Source of the DNA: Novosphingobium sp. TH158
GTDB lineage: Bacteria; Pseudomonadota; Alphaproteobacteria; Sphingomonadales; Sphingomonadaceae
Direction: 5' to 3'
Length of the DNA: 64,000 bases
NCBI RefSeq assembly: GCF_002855555.1
Contig: NZ_PKRT01000001.1
Location: forward strand, 1,330,001 to 1,394,000
The position numbers and the translations under genes are program-made. The notes below the pieces were generated by a model. That model did not search any database. It was not told where the DNA came from and worked only from the letters and a program-made list of their open reading frames with translations. Positions 43,601 through 52,004 of the stretch are shown piece after piece (within the stretch, counting starts at the first letter, position 1; each line of letters opens with the position of its first letter).

Positions 43601-43687
43601 GCACGGCACCAGCCCGCTCCCCCGGCCCGACCACCCATAGCGTATCCTGTCGGGTGGTCGGGCCGGGGGAGCGGGCTGGTGCCGTGC
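43601..43687. repeat. 36-bp perfect inverted repeat between lptB and rpoN
   Basis: The arm 43601-43636 (beginning GCACGGCACCAG, ending CGACCACCC) is the exact reverse complement of 43652-43687, with a 15-base loop ATAGCGTATCCTGTC. A small hairpin CCGCC/GGCGG (43586-43599) sits before it. A stem of 36 perfect base pairs is far longer than a terminator stem needs and no T-run follows. It could be a mobile palindromic element, an RNase III processing site, or a barrier that separates lptB and rpoN expression. Confidence 0.9.
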
Positions 43688-43689
43688 GA

Positions 43690-43711
43690 GCCCTCAGCGA
43701 CAGCTGAGGGC
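43690..43711 (+). promoter_or_regulatory. Hairpin covering the rpoN ribosome-binding site
   Basis: GCCCTCAGC (43690-43698) pairs perfectly with GCTGAGGGC (43703-43711) around GACA. The only good Shine-Dalgarno candidate for rpoN, GAGGG (43706-43710), lies in its 3' arm, 12 bases before the ATG. In RNA the stem would mask the site, so translation of sigma-54 may depend on opening it. Position and sequence are observed; the control is inferred. Confidence 0.6.
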
Positions 43712-43722
43712 GGCAAACGCAT

Positions 43723-45207
43723 ATGGCCCTCGGACCCCGTCTTGACCTGAGGCAGAGCCAGTCGCTGGTGATGACGCCGCAGCTGCAGCAGGCGATCAAG
43801 CTGCTGGCGCTGTCCAACCTTGAGGTCGAGACCTTCATCGGCGAGGCGCTGGAAGCCAATCCCCTGCTCGAAGTGGGCGAGCGCGCGCCCGCAGAGGTCG
43901 CGACGGTCGAAGCCGCGCCCGAGGAAGGCCGCCGCACCACGCTGGAAACCTCGCCGGTCGACCAGCTTATCGGCGAGGCGCGGGGCAGCGAGGACCGGCC
44001 GCTCGACATCGACAGTTCCGCGCTCGACATCGACCGCGACACCGGGGACTGGGGCGCCGCCGTTTCCTCCTTCGGCGGCGAGGATCTGCCGGGGATCGAC
44101 GAGCGCGGCGACAGCGGGCTGACGCTTGCCGAACACCTTGACCGGCAGATCGGGCTGTCTGGCGCGACCCCTCGCGAAGCCGCGATTGCCCGGGCGCTGG
44201 TCGACCGGCTGGACGATGCAGGATACCTCGGCACGCCCCTGCGCGAGGTGGCGGACGATCTTGGCATGCCGCTGCGCGCGGTCGAATCGGCGCTGGTCCT
44301 GCTGCAGTCCTTCGACCCCACCGGCGTCGGCGCGCGCAGCCTGGGCGAATGCCTTGCCCTCCAGGCGCGCGAGGCCAACCGCCATGACCCCTGCATGGCC
44401 CGCCTGCTCGACAACCTTGACCTGCTGGCGCGCGGCGAGGTGGCGCGGCTGAAGCGGATGTGCGGCGTCGACGATGAAGACTTTGCCGACATGCTGGCCG
44501 AGCTGCGCAGCTACGATCCCAAGCCCGGCCTGCGCTTTGCCTCTGGCGGGGGCGAGCCGGTAACGCCCGACGTGCTTGTCACCCCCCGCGCCGATGGCGG
44601 CTGGGACGTGGCGATCAACCAGGAAACCCTGCCGCGCCTGATCGTCAACCGCAGCTACTATGTCGAGATGAAGGGGGCCTGCGGCGGCCGTGACGACAAG
44701 GGCTGGCTTTCCGAAAAGCTGGCCGATGCCAACTGGCTGGTGAAGGCGCTCGACCAGCGTCAGAAGACCATCCTGAAGGTGGCGAGCGAGATCGTGCGGC
44801 AGCAGGAAGGGTTCTTCCGCCATGGCGTGTCGCAGCTGAAGCCGCTGACCCTGCGGGCGATTGCCGAGACGATCTCGATGCACGAATCGACCGTCAGCCG
44901 CGTCACCTCGAACAAGTACCTGATGTGCCCGCGCGGCACTTTCGAACTGAAGTATTTCTTCACCTCGGGCATCGCCTCTGCCGATGGCGAAGGCGCAGCT
45001 TCGGCCGAGGCGGTCAAGGCGGCGATCCGCGCGCTGATCGATGCCGAGGATCCCAAGGCGATCCTTTCTGACGATACCCTGGTGGACCTGTTGAAAGCCA
45101 AGGGCTTCGACCTCGCCCGGCGCACCGTCGCCAAGTACCGCGAGGCGATCGGCCTGGGCTCGTCGGTGCAGCGCCGCCGCCAGAAGGCCATCGCCGCGAT
45201 TCGATAG
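43723..45207 (+). CDS. rpoN: RNA polymerase sigma-54 factor RpoN
   Basis: A 494-residue sigma-54: Gln-rich region I (LRQSQSLVMTPQLQQAIKLLALSNLEVE, about residues 8-40), an acidic region II, the core-binding and HTH regions, and the diagnostic RpoN box ARRTVAKYRE near residue 470. The linker between regions I and III is Glu/Asp-rich. It directs genes with -24/-12 promoters, activated by AAA+ enhancer-binding proteins. Neither hpf nor ptsN follows, unlike the common order. The leader hairpin hides its ribosome-binding site. Confidence 0.97.
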   Translation: MALGPRLDLRQSQSLVMTPQLQQAIKLLALSNLEVETFIGEALEANPLLEVGERAPAEVATVEAAPEEGRRTTLETSPVDQLIGEARGSEDRPLDIDSSALDIDRDTGDWGAAVSSFGGEDLPGIDERGDSGLTLAEHLDRQIGLSGATPREAAIARALVDRLDDAGYLGTPLREVADDLGMPLRAVESALVLLQSFDPTGVGARSLGECLALQAREANRHDPCMARLLDNLDLLARGEVARLKRMCGVDDEDFADMLAELRSYDPKPGLRFASGGGEPVTPDVLVTPRADGGWDVAINQETLPRLIVNRSYYVEMKGACGGRDDKGWLSEKLADANWLVKALDQRQKTILKVASEIVRQQEGFFRHGVSQLKPLTLRAIAETISMHESTVSRVTSNKYLMCPRGTFELKYFFTSGIASADGEGAASAEAVKAAIRALIDAEDPKAILSDDTLVDLLKAKGFDLARRTVAKYREAIGLGSSVQRRRQKAIAAIR

Positions 45208-45295
45208 GCCGCGCCGCAAACGCGACGAAGGGGTGCCCCGTGAGCAACCCCGCCATGCCCTGCGCGTTCCCTTCCTGCGGGATCAACGAAGCCCG

Positions 45296-45326
45296 GCACG
45301 CCGGCCCCGTGCGTTGCGCGGCGTGC
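45296..45326 (+). promoter_or_regulatory. Hairpin in the leader of the glycine-zipper lipoprotein gene
   Basis: GCACGCCG (45296-45303) pairs exactly with CGGCGTGC (45319-45326) around a 15-base loop. It ends 4 bases before the AAAGGAG ribosome site (45330-45336). It may terminate rpoN transcripts or act as a 5' stabiliser of the lipoprotein mRNA; no T-run follows. Confidence 0.4.
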
Positions 45327-45342
45327 ATCAAAGGAGTCGCTC

Positions 45343-45912
45343 ATGACCAAGAAGATGCTCATTCTCCTCAGCTCGATGACGCTGCCGCTGGCGGCGTGCA
45401 ATTCCATGTCTGATGATCGCACGCTGGCCACGGTCGGCACGGGTGCGGCACTGGGCGCTGCTGCCGGTACCGGCGTTGCCGCCATTGCCGGCGGTGACCT
45501 GCTGACCGGCGCGGTGATCGGTGCGGCCGCCGGCGGCATTGCCGGTGCCGTATGGGCCGACCGTGACGGCGACGGCCGGGTGGACGGCTATACCCGTGAC
45601 GGCCAGTACTACTCCGGCACGCCCTCCTCCAACGTTGCCTATTCCACTCCGCGCCGTTGCCCGTCCGTGGCCGGCAGCGCGGCAACCGGTGCTGCCGTGG
45701 GCGCTGCGACCGGGCTTGGCGTCGGCGCGGTGACCGATGCCTCGCTGTTCGAAGGCGCGGTGGTTGGCGCGGTTGTCGGCGGGCTTGCCGGCGCGATCTG
45801 GGCCGACTCCAACAACGACGGCTGCGTCGATGGCTACATGCGTGACGGGCGCTATTACCAGGGCGCCCCGGTGGTCCAGCCGACCTACTACCGCTCCGGC
45901 GAGCGCGGCTGA
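45343..45912 (+). CDS. Lipoprotein with duplicated glycine-zipper plus DxDxDG loop modules
   Basis: A 189-residue lipoprotein with signal peptide and lipobox LPLAAC (Cys19). It holds two copies of one module: a glycine zipper of GxxxG/AxxxG repeats (about residues 33-70 and 107-147), then WADRDGDGRVDGYTRDGQYYSG and WADSNNDGCVDGYMRDGRYYQG respectively. The DxDxDGxxDG stretch resembles calcium-binding loops. Glycine zippers occur in the 17 kDa surface antigen/OmpA-like lipoproteins. It likely sits in the outer membrane. AAAGGAG precedes ATG 45343. The L,D-transpeptidase gene follows by 22 bases. Confidence 0.8.
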   Translation: MTKKMLILLSSMTLPLAACNSMSDDRTLATVGTGAALGAAAGTGVAAIAGGDLLTGAVIGAAAGGIAGAVWADRDGDGRVDGYTRDGQYYSGTPSSNVAYSTPRRCPSVAGSAATGAAVGAATGLGVGAVTDASLFEGAVVGAVVGGLAGAIWADSNNDGCVDGYMRDGRYYQGAPVVQPTYYRSGERG

Positions 45913-45934
45913 CGGGAAAGGGTGACGGGCGGAG

Positions 45935-47254
45935 ATGCTTGGCGATTACGTGCGGCGAGGGCTGCTGACGGCTGGAGCGATCATGATGGCGGTGCCCCCG
46001 ATGGCACCGCTGCGCGCGGCCCAGCCGGCGGAAGCTTGGGACACTTCGTTGCACCGCGAGATCGGCGATCGTGCACCCAAGGATCTGCGGGGATTCTACG
46101 CAGCGCGCGGAAACCGACCCCTGTGGATCACCTTTGCGGGGCGGCCTTCAGCGGCCGCCCTGCGATTTGTCGCAATACTGCGCGATGCCGGCCTCGACGG
46201 GCTCGATGCGGACAAGTTCAAGCCGGAAAAACTGGAAAAGCAGCTCGCCAAGGCTCCCGGCGCTTCGGTGAAGGACCGCGCCAAGGCCGAGCTGGCGCTG
46301 TCTTCCGCCTATGTGCGCTATGTCCAGGCCGTGCGGGAGGCTCCGCGCTCGGACATGACCTATGAAACGCAGGCGCTTGCCCCGGTGGTGCCGACGCCTG
46401 CCGCCGCGCTTTCCGCTCTGGCCGCCGCGCCCTCGCTGGAAAACTATGTGCGTGACATGGGCTGGATGACGCCATTTTACGCCCCCCTGCGATCCGCCCT
46501 TGCCGCCCGGAGGCTGAGCCCCGCGCAGGCGGACAGCGCGATCCTCAACCTCGCCCGCCTGCGCGCCCTGCCGCCGATCCCCAGCGGCCAGTGGGTGCTG
46601 ATCGATGCCGCCAGCGCGCGGCTGTGGATGTTCGAAGGCCCGCGCGTGGCGGGAACGATGAAGGTGGTGGTCGGCACGCGGCAGACGCAGACGCCGGAGA
46701 TGGCCGGGTTCCTGCGCTATGCCATCGTCAATCCCTACTGGAACATGCCCGACAGCCTGCTGCCCAGCCGGATTACCGAAAAGGTGCTGGCGAACGGCCC
46801 GGGCTATCTGGCGACGCACCGCTACCAGGTGCTCAATGGCTGGGAGGAGGATGCCGAAGTGGTCGATCCCACGCAGGTCGACTGGGAGGCCGTAGCTGCC
46901 GGACAGGCCACCGTGCGGGCGCGCCAGCTGCCGGGGGCGGGCAATTTCATGGGCTCGGTCAAGTTCATGTTCCCCAACCCCCAGGGCATCTATCTGCACG
47001 ATACGCCCGAGAGGAACCTGCTGGCCAAGCCGGCCCGGCAATACAGCAACGGCTGCGTGCGGCTTGAGGATGCCCAGCGCTTCGGCAAGTGGCTGATGGG
47101 CAAGCCGCTGCCCCGCTCGCGCAAGCCGGAAACGCGGGTGGAACTGCCGGTGATCGTGCCGATCTACATCACCTACCTGACGGCGCAGCCCGAAAAGGGG
47201 CGGGTGGCATTCCACGCCGACGTCTATGGCCGCGACGTTCTCAACGGCGGTTGA
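45935..47254 (+). CDS. L,D-transpeptidase (YcbB/LdtD-like)
   Basis: A 439-residue periplasmic protein with a signal sequence (about residues 1-29) and a scaffolding region to about 215. The YkuD domain spans about 220-380, with the catalytic stretch IYLHDTPERNLL then YSNGCVRLEDAQRFGKWL near 372-390, where Cys in SNGCVRL is the nucleophile. The C-terminal tail contacts the domain. It forms 3-3 peptidoglycan crosslinks or attaches lipoproteins. It is the gene after the glycine-zipper lipoprotein with a 22-base gap, so co-transcription is likely. Confidence 0.92.
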   Translation: MLGDYVRRGLLTAGAIMMAVPPMAPLRAAQPAEAWDTSLHREIGDRAPKDLRGFYAARGNRPLWITFAGRPSAAALRFVAILRDAGLDGLDADKFKPEKLEKQLAKAPGASVKDRAKAELALSSAYVRYVQAVREAPRSDMTYETQALAPVVPTPAAALSALAAAPSLENYVRDMGWMTPFYAPLRSALAARRLSPAQADSAILNLARLRALPPIPSGQWVLIDAASARLWMFEGPRVAGTMKVVVGTRQTQTPEMAGFLRYAIVNPYWNMPDSLLPSRITEKVLANGPGYLATHRYQVLNGWEEDAEVVDPTQVDWEAVAAGQATVRARQLPGAGNFMGSVKFMFPNPQGIYLHDTPERNLLAKPARQYSNGCVRLEDAQRFGKWLMGKPLPRSRKPETRVELPVIVPIYITYLTAQPEKGRVAFHADVYGRDVLNGG

Positions 47255-47403
47255 GGCTGAATCCAACAACAAAAAATCCTAATGGCCCTTAGCATGATAA
47301 TTTCATTGCGTTGCCTGTTATGAGATAATGTGACATCGATCAGGCTGTCCGGACACGACCCAATCAACCGCCCCGTGGGGCGGTGACGAACAGGAGGTGT
47401 GTC

Positions 47404-48075
47404 ATGGCCTATGTTTCCAGCCAGACCCGTGCTGCCAAAACCCGGACGATGCTGGCCGTTGCGCTGCTGCAGGCTTCGGCGATCTACGCGATAATCGCCG
47501 GGCTGTCGTTCGTGGTGAACCCGCCCGAGCGCAAGGAAAACCCGACGACCTTCACCGTCCCGCCGCCCAGCCCCAGCCCCACCGAGGTGCAGCGCGAGCG
47601 CAAGACCCCGCCCGCCGATGCGCCGCAGTCCCGCGGCCCGGCGGTCCAGCCGACGGTGGCGCCCAGCCCGCTGCCAAGCGCCAGCAACAGCACCAGCGGC
47701 GCGCCAGCCGATGGCCCGGGCACGGCAACAGCCGGCCCCAGCCCCCTGCCGACGAGCGAGCCAAGCCGCGCGGCGCTGGCGGTCAAGGGCCCGGCGCCGC
47801 GCGGCCGGCCGGGGGAATGGGTGACGCGCAATGACTATCCTTCGCAGGACCTGCGCGAAGGCAATGAAGGGCTGGTCCGCTTCCGCCTGGGCGTTGGTGC
47901 CGATGGCCGGGTGACAAGCTGCACCATCACGGCATCCAGCGGCTTTCCCGGGCTCGATGCCGCCGCCTGCGCCAGGCTGACCCAGCGCGCCCGCTTCAAT
48001 CCCGCCACCGACGAGGCCGGTGCCCGGGTTGCCGGCGCCTATTACGGAATGCTGCGCTGGAAGATCACGAACTGA
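47404..48075 (+). CDS. TonB family C-terminal domain protein
   Basis: A 223-residue protein with one membrane anchor (about residues 15-38, MLAVALLQASAIYAIIAGLSFVV), a Pro/Ser/Thr-rich periplasmic linker to about 130 and a TonB-type C domain (EGLVRFRLGVGADGRVTSCTITASSGFPGLDAAACARL). It resembles TonB but no exbB or exbD is nearby, so it may work with proteins elsewhere. A CCGCCCC/GGGGCGG hairpin (47368-47383) and AGGAGG lie in its leader. A T-run terminator follows. Confidence 0.85.
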   Translation: MAYVSSQTRAAKTRTMLAVALLQASAIYAIIAGLSFVVNPPERKENPTTFTVPPPSPSPTEVQRERKTPPADAPQSRGPAVQPTVAPSPLPSASNSTSGAPADGPGTATAGPSPLPTSEPSRAALAVKGPAPRGRPGEWVTRNDYPSQDLREGNEGLVRFRLGVGADGRVTSCTITASSGFPGLDAAACARLTQRARFNPATDEAGARVAGAYYGMLRWKITN

Positions 48076-48089
48076 ACCGTCCACCCCCT

Positions 48090-48125
48090 CGCCCCGCTTC
48101 CCTGTCCGGACGCGGGGCGCTTTTT
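48090..48125 (+). terminator. Rho-independent terminator after the TonB-like gene
   Basis: CGCCCCGC (48090-48097) pairs exactly with GCGGGGCG (48112-48119), followed by C and TTTTT (48121-48125). It begins 15 bases after the stop, so the amidohydrolase gene has its own promoter. Confidence 0.92.
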
Positions 48126-48183
48126 GCTTTGCCTTGGCGCGCGCTTCGCTAATCTCCCCGGCAACCGACCCGGAGGATATCCC

Positions 48184-50208
48184 TTGAAAACCCGTTTCCT
48201 GCTTGCCGCCGCGCTTGCCGCCATCGCCTCGCCCGCATGGGCCGAAACCGTCGAATACCGCGTGCTGATGCAAGGGCGCGACATCGGCCACATGAAGGTC
48301 GCCCGCGACGGCGAGGAACTGGCCGTCGATTACGATTTCAAGCAGAACGGCCGCGGCCCGACGATTGCCGAAAAGCTGACGCTTGGCGATGATGGCGCGC
48401 CGGTCAGCTATGCCGCCAACGGCCGCACCACCTTCGGCAATGCCGTGAGCGAGAGCTTCCGCCGCACCAAGGCAGGCGTCACCTGGCGCGACCTTGCCGG
48501 GCCGGGCGCGATCAAGGGCAAGGATGCGCCGCGCTTCTACGTCAGCCAGAACGGCTCGCCGATAGACCAGGCGCTGCTGGCGAAGGCCCTGCTCGCCGCG
48601 CCCGATCGCACCATGGCCGTCGCCCCTGCGGGCACGGCCAGGCTTACCGAAAAGGACCGCCGCCGGCTCGACGGCACGGGCGGCCCGGTCGAGGTAGTGA
48701 CTTACGAGCTGTCCGGCCTGTCGATCGCGCCGAGCTACGTCACGCTCGACAGCAAGGGCGAGTTTTTCGCCGCGCCCAGCGCCAACTTCATCGTTGCCCG
48801 CGCCGGCTATGAGAAGGGCGCGGACGCCGTGCTGCGGCCGCTGGCCGAACGGCTGGCATCGGAGCGGCTCGCGGGGCTCCAGAAGGAAGGCGCGCGCAAC
48901 TGGTCGGGCCCGGTGCGGCTGCGCAACGTCAAGCTGTTCGATCCGGTGGCCAAGGCGCTTACCCCGCTGCGCGATGTCGTGTGGTTCGAAGGCCGCATCA
49001 GCGAGGTCGTCCCCGCCGGATCGCTGGCCACCCCGGGCGAGACGGTGATTGATGGCAACCTCGGCACGCTGGTTCCGGGCCTTTATGACATGCACGCCCA
49101 CCTCGACCAGCAGGACGGGCTGCTCAACGTGCTCGCCGGGGTCACCTCGGTGCGCGACCTGGGCAATAACAATGCGCTGCTCACCCAGCTGATCGAACGC
49201 ATCGAAAGGGGCGAAGTCGCCGGGCCGCGCGTGACCAAGAGCGGCTTTGTCGAAGGCAAGAGCCCCTACAGCTCGGCCACCGGCTTGCTGGCCGCCAGCG
49301 AGAGCGAAGCGCTCGATCATGTCCGCTGGTACGGCGCGCGCGGCTACAACCAGCTGAAGATCTACAACTCGATCGATCCCAAGTGGGCCCCGCCCATGGC
49401 CAAGGAAGCGCACAAGCTGGGGATGCGCGTGGCCGGCCACGTGCCCGCCTTTTCCAGCGCCGATGCCATGATCGCGGCGGGCTATGACGAGCTGACCCAC
49501 GTCAACCAGCTGATGCTCGGCTGGGTGCTCAACCCCGGCGAAGATACGCGCACGCTGTTCCGCTTCACCGCCATGCGCCGCTTCCCGACGATCGACCTGA
49601 AGTCCGAAAAGGTCCGCACCACGCTGGACGCCATGGTCGCGCGCAAGGTGGCGCACGAGCCGACCATCGGCATCCATGAGACCGGCCTTACCGCGATTGA
49701 CGGCGAGCCGAACCCCGGCGCGGTGGACTATATCGAGCACCTGCCCGTGGCCGAGCAGCGCGCGCTGAAGCAGGCGCTGTTCGGTGCCGATACGCAGAAG
49801 GAGCGCGCCGAATATGTCGCCGCCTACTGCAAGGTGCTGGATACCCTTTCGGAAATGCACCGGCGCGGGATCTTCCTTGTCCCCGGCACCGACACCGGCG
49901 GCGCCTTCACCCTGCACCGCGAACTGGAACTGTTCACCAAGGTGGGCATGACCCCGGCCGAGGCGCTGGCGCGCGGCACGCTGGATGTTGCCCGCTATCT
50001 CGGGCAGGACCAGCAGCTTGGCTCCATCGAACGCGGCAAGCTTGCCGACTTCTTCCTGATCCCCGGCGATCCGACCAGGGACCTGCGGGCGATCAAGGCG
50101 ATCTCCATGGTGGTGAAGGGCGGCACGGCCTATTTCCCTGCGGAGATCTATCCCAAGCTGGGGATCAAGCCCTTTGCCCCGGCCCCGAAAGTGGAAAGCG
50201 CCCGCTAG
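48184..50208 (+). CDS. Exported amidohydrolase family protein with N-terminal unknown domain
   Basis: A 674-residue protein starting TTG 48184 with GGAGG six bases upstream. A signal peptide ends near PAWAE (residue 20). The first about 230 residues form a domain I do not recognise; then an amidohydrolase barrel begins (NVKLFDP). Metal ligands look complete: MHAHLD near 303, GHVPAF near 420, THVNQ near 440 and the Asp in GTDTGG near 578. It resembles imidazolonepropionase/prolidase-like periplasmic hydrolases, substrate unknown. A catalytic Lys (QLKIYNS) near 397 supports a binuclear site. Confidence 0.85.
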   Translation: MKTRFLLAAALAAIASPAWAETVEYRVLMQGRDIGHMKVARDGEELAVDYDFKQNGRGPTIAEKLTLGDDGAPVSYAANGRTTFGNAVSESFRRTKAGVTWRDLAGPGAIKGKDAPRFYVSQNGSPIDQALLAKALLAAPDRTMAVAPAGTARLTEKDRRRLDGTGGPVEVVTYELSGLSIAPSYVTLDSKGEFFAAPSANFIVARAGYEKGADAVLRPLAERLASERLAGLQKEGARNWSGPVRLRNVKLFDPVAKALTPLRDVVWFEGRISEVVPAGSLATPGETVIDGNLGTLVPGLYDMHAHLDQQDGLLNVLAGVTSVRDLGNNNALLTQLIERIERGEVAGPRVTKSGFVEGKSPYSSATGLLAASESEALDHVRWYGARGYNQLKIYNSIDPKWAPPMAKEAHKLGMRVAGHVPAFSSADAMIAAGYDELTHVNQLMLGWVLNPGEDTRTLFRFTAMRRFPTIDLKSEKVRTTLDAMVARKVAHEPTIGIHETGLTAIDGEPNPGAVDYIEHLPVAEQRALKQALFGADTQKERAEYVAAYCKVLDTLSEMHRRGIFLVPGTDTGGAFTLHRELELFTKVGMTPAEALARGTLDVARYLGQDQQLGSIERGKLADFFLIPGDPTRDLRAIKAISMVVKGGTAYFPAEIYPKLGIKPFAPAPKVESAR

Positions 50209-50214
50209 GCCCGG

Positions 50215-50823
50215 TCAGGCCTCAAGCTCGACATCCCAGTAGAGCCAGTCGCGCCAGGTTTCGTGGAGGTGGTTGGGCGGAAAGGCCCGGCCACGCTCCT
50301 GCAATTGCCAGCTGGTCGGGCGGATCGGCTCCACCAGCAGGGGCATGTGTGCCTGCTTGGGCGTGCGCCCGCCCTTCTTCATGTTGCAGGGCGCGCAGGC
50401 GGTGGCGACGTTTTCCCAGCTGGTGCGGCCGCCCAGGCGGCGCGGCACGACATGATCGAAGGTCAGGTTGTGGGGGCTGCCGCAATACTGGCAGGTAAAG
50501 CGGTCGCGCAGGAACAGGTTGAAGCGGGTGAAGGCAGGAAATTCGCTGGGCTTCACATATTGCCGCAGCGCGATGACCGAGGGCACTTGCATGTCCCAGG
50601 TGGGCGAATGGACGCGCCGGTCATAGCTGGCGACGATATCCACCCGTTCCAGGAACACCGCCTTGATCGCCGTTTGCCATGGCCACAGGCTGAGCGGGTA
50701 GTAGGAAAGCGGCGTGTAATCGGCGTTGAGCACCAGCGCAGGACAATCGGACAGGCTGCGGGACGGATCCCCTTCTGCGCTGCGGAACCGGGCCGCGCGC
50801 TCGATCAGCTCCGACTTGAGCAT
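50215..50823 (-). CDS. HNH endonuclease family protein
   Basis: A 202-residue protein with an HNH domain at about residues 113-160: CQYCG, LTFDHVVPRRLGGRTSWENVATACAPCNMKKG, which shows the HNH (Asp-His, Asn) and two zinc-knuckle CxxC pairs. The N-terminal part (LVLNADYTPLSYYPLSLWPWQTAIKAVF) is typical of the large, chromosomal HNH group of unknown role, widely conserved as a single gene. No mobile element surrounds it. It is convergent with the amidohydrolase gene. Confidence 0.9.
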   Translation of the reverse strand: MLKSELIERAARFRSAEGDPSRSLSDCPALVLNADYTPLSYYPLSLWPWQTAIKAVFLERVDIVASYDRRVHSPTWDMQVPSVIALRQYVKPSEFPAFTRFNLFLRDRFTCQYCGSPHNLTFDHVVPRRLGGRTSWENVATACAPCNMKKGGRTPKQAHMPLLVEPIRPTSWQLQERGRAFPPNHLHETWRDWLYWDVELEA

Positions 50824-50931
50824 GGCCTTTCTCTGCCCGTTGCGCGTTGCATTTCCATGACGGCAGTGAACATCGCGGGCGGCTGCGCGTCAAGGCTTGC
50901 ACTGTCACGAAATCCACAGGACTAAGCGTGC

Positions 50932-51777
50932 ATGATCCGCACCCGCTTTGCCCCCAGCCCCAATGGCTCGCTGCACCTGGGCCACGCCTGGGCGGCGATC
51001 GTCGCGCATGACCTTGCGCGGGCGCGCGGCGGAGAGTTCCTGCTGCGGATCGAGGATATCGACGGCGCGCGCAGCCGGACGGAACTGGCCGAGGAACATC
51101 TTGCGGACCTTTCCTGGCTGGGCCTTTCGTGGGACGGACCGGTGGTGCGCCAGTCCGCCCGGCTGGAATCCTATGCCCTTGCGGCAGAGCGGCTGAAGGC
51201 CCTGGGCCTGCTTTACCCCTGCCGCTGCACCCGCGCCGACGTGCTGGCGGCATCGCGCGCCGATGGCCCGGACGGGCCGCTCTATCCCGGAACCTGCCGG
51301 GGTCAGGACGTCGATCCCGAAGGCGCAGCATGGCGGATCGACATGGCCCGCGCGGTTCGGATGGCAGGGCCGCTGGAATGGACCGACGAGCTGGCCGGGC
51401 CGCAACAGGCCGCGCCGGAACGGTTTGGCGATGTCGTGCTGGTCCGCAAGGACGCGCCGGCATCCTACCACCTTGCCGCCACGCTGGACGATGCTGCTGA
51501 CGGGGTGACGCTGGTGACGCGCGGGCTGGACCTGTTCGCCGCCAGCCATGTCCACCGCCTGCTGCAGGCCCTGCTCGGCCTGCCGGTGCCGGTCTGGCAT
51601 CACCATGCCCTGCTGGTCGAAGCCGATGGCCGCAAGCTTGCCAAGCGGCGCGGCTCGCCTTCGCTGGCGGACCTGCGCCGCGCCGGGGAAGATGGCCGCG
51701 CGCTGGCGGATTCGCTGCGGGCGGGCAACTTCCCTGCTGGTATTTCGCTTGGCACAGGCGTAGGATGCGCGGCATGA
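50932..51777 (+). CDS. gluQ: Glutamyl-Q tRNA(Asp) synthetase
   Basis: A 281-residue truncated GluRS-like enzyme. The HIGH-type motif is HLGHAWAAIV near residue 17, zinc-binding Cys in CRCTRAD and YPGTCRG near 97-124, and the KMSKR-like motif KLAKRRGSP near 240. It lacks an anticodon-binding domain. It glutamylates queuosine in tRNA(Asp). ATGA overlap with the HIG1 gene shows coupling. Confidence 0.93.
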   Translation: MIRTRFAPSPNGSLHLGHAWAAIVAHDLARARGGEFLLRIEDIDGARSRTELAEEHLADLSWLGLSWDGPVVRQSARLESYALAAERLKALGLLYPCRCTRADVLAASRADGPDGPLYPGTCRGQDVDPEGAAWRIDMARAVRMAGPLEWTDELAGPQQAAPERFGDVVLVRKDAPASYHLAATLDDAADGVTLVTRGLDLFAASHVHRLLQALLGLPVPVWHHHALLVEADGRKLAKRRGSPSLADLRRAGEDGRALADSLRAGNFPAGISLGTGVGCAA

Positions 51778-52004
51778 GCTACATCCTGATCCCCGCCCTG
51801 CTCGTGCTGATGGGCCTTACGGTCTACAGCCTTGTCCGCGGCATCGCCGCTTTCCTCAACAGCACGCGGCTTGACCTTGAACACGATCCCGCCACGGGCC
51901 CCTCGCCCTCGCAGGTCAAACAGAACAAGATGATGTTCAACCGCATCCTGTTCCAGGGCCTGGCGGTGCTGGTCGTGGCGGCCCTGCTCGCTGCCTCCAA
52001 GTAA
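51774..52004 (+). CDS. HIG1-domain small membrane protein
   Basis: A 76-residue protein with two helices (MSYILIPALLVLMGLTVYSLVRGIAAF and MMFNRILFQGLAVLVVAALLAA) around a charged linker ending QVKQNKMMFNRIL, the pattern of the HIG1 hypoxia-induced domain. In mitochondria such proteins modulate cytochrome oxidase supercomplexes; in alphaproteobacteria the role is less clear. The start overlaps the gluQ stop and the gene abuts the adenosyltransferase TTG. Confidence 0.85.
   Translation: MSYILIPALLVLMGLTVYSLVRGIAAFLNSTRLDLEHDPATGPSPSQVKQNKMMFNRILFQGLAVLVVAALLAASK

Noticed and set aside
47224..49917. 897-codon open frame on the minus strand under the TonB-like and amidohydrolase genes
   Set aside because: Antisense shadow of well-supported genes; His/Gly/Arg-rich without domains.
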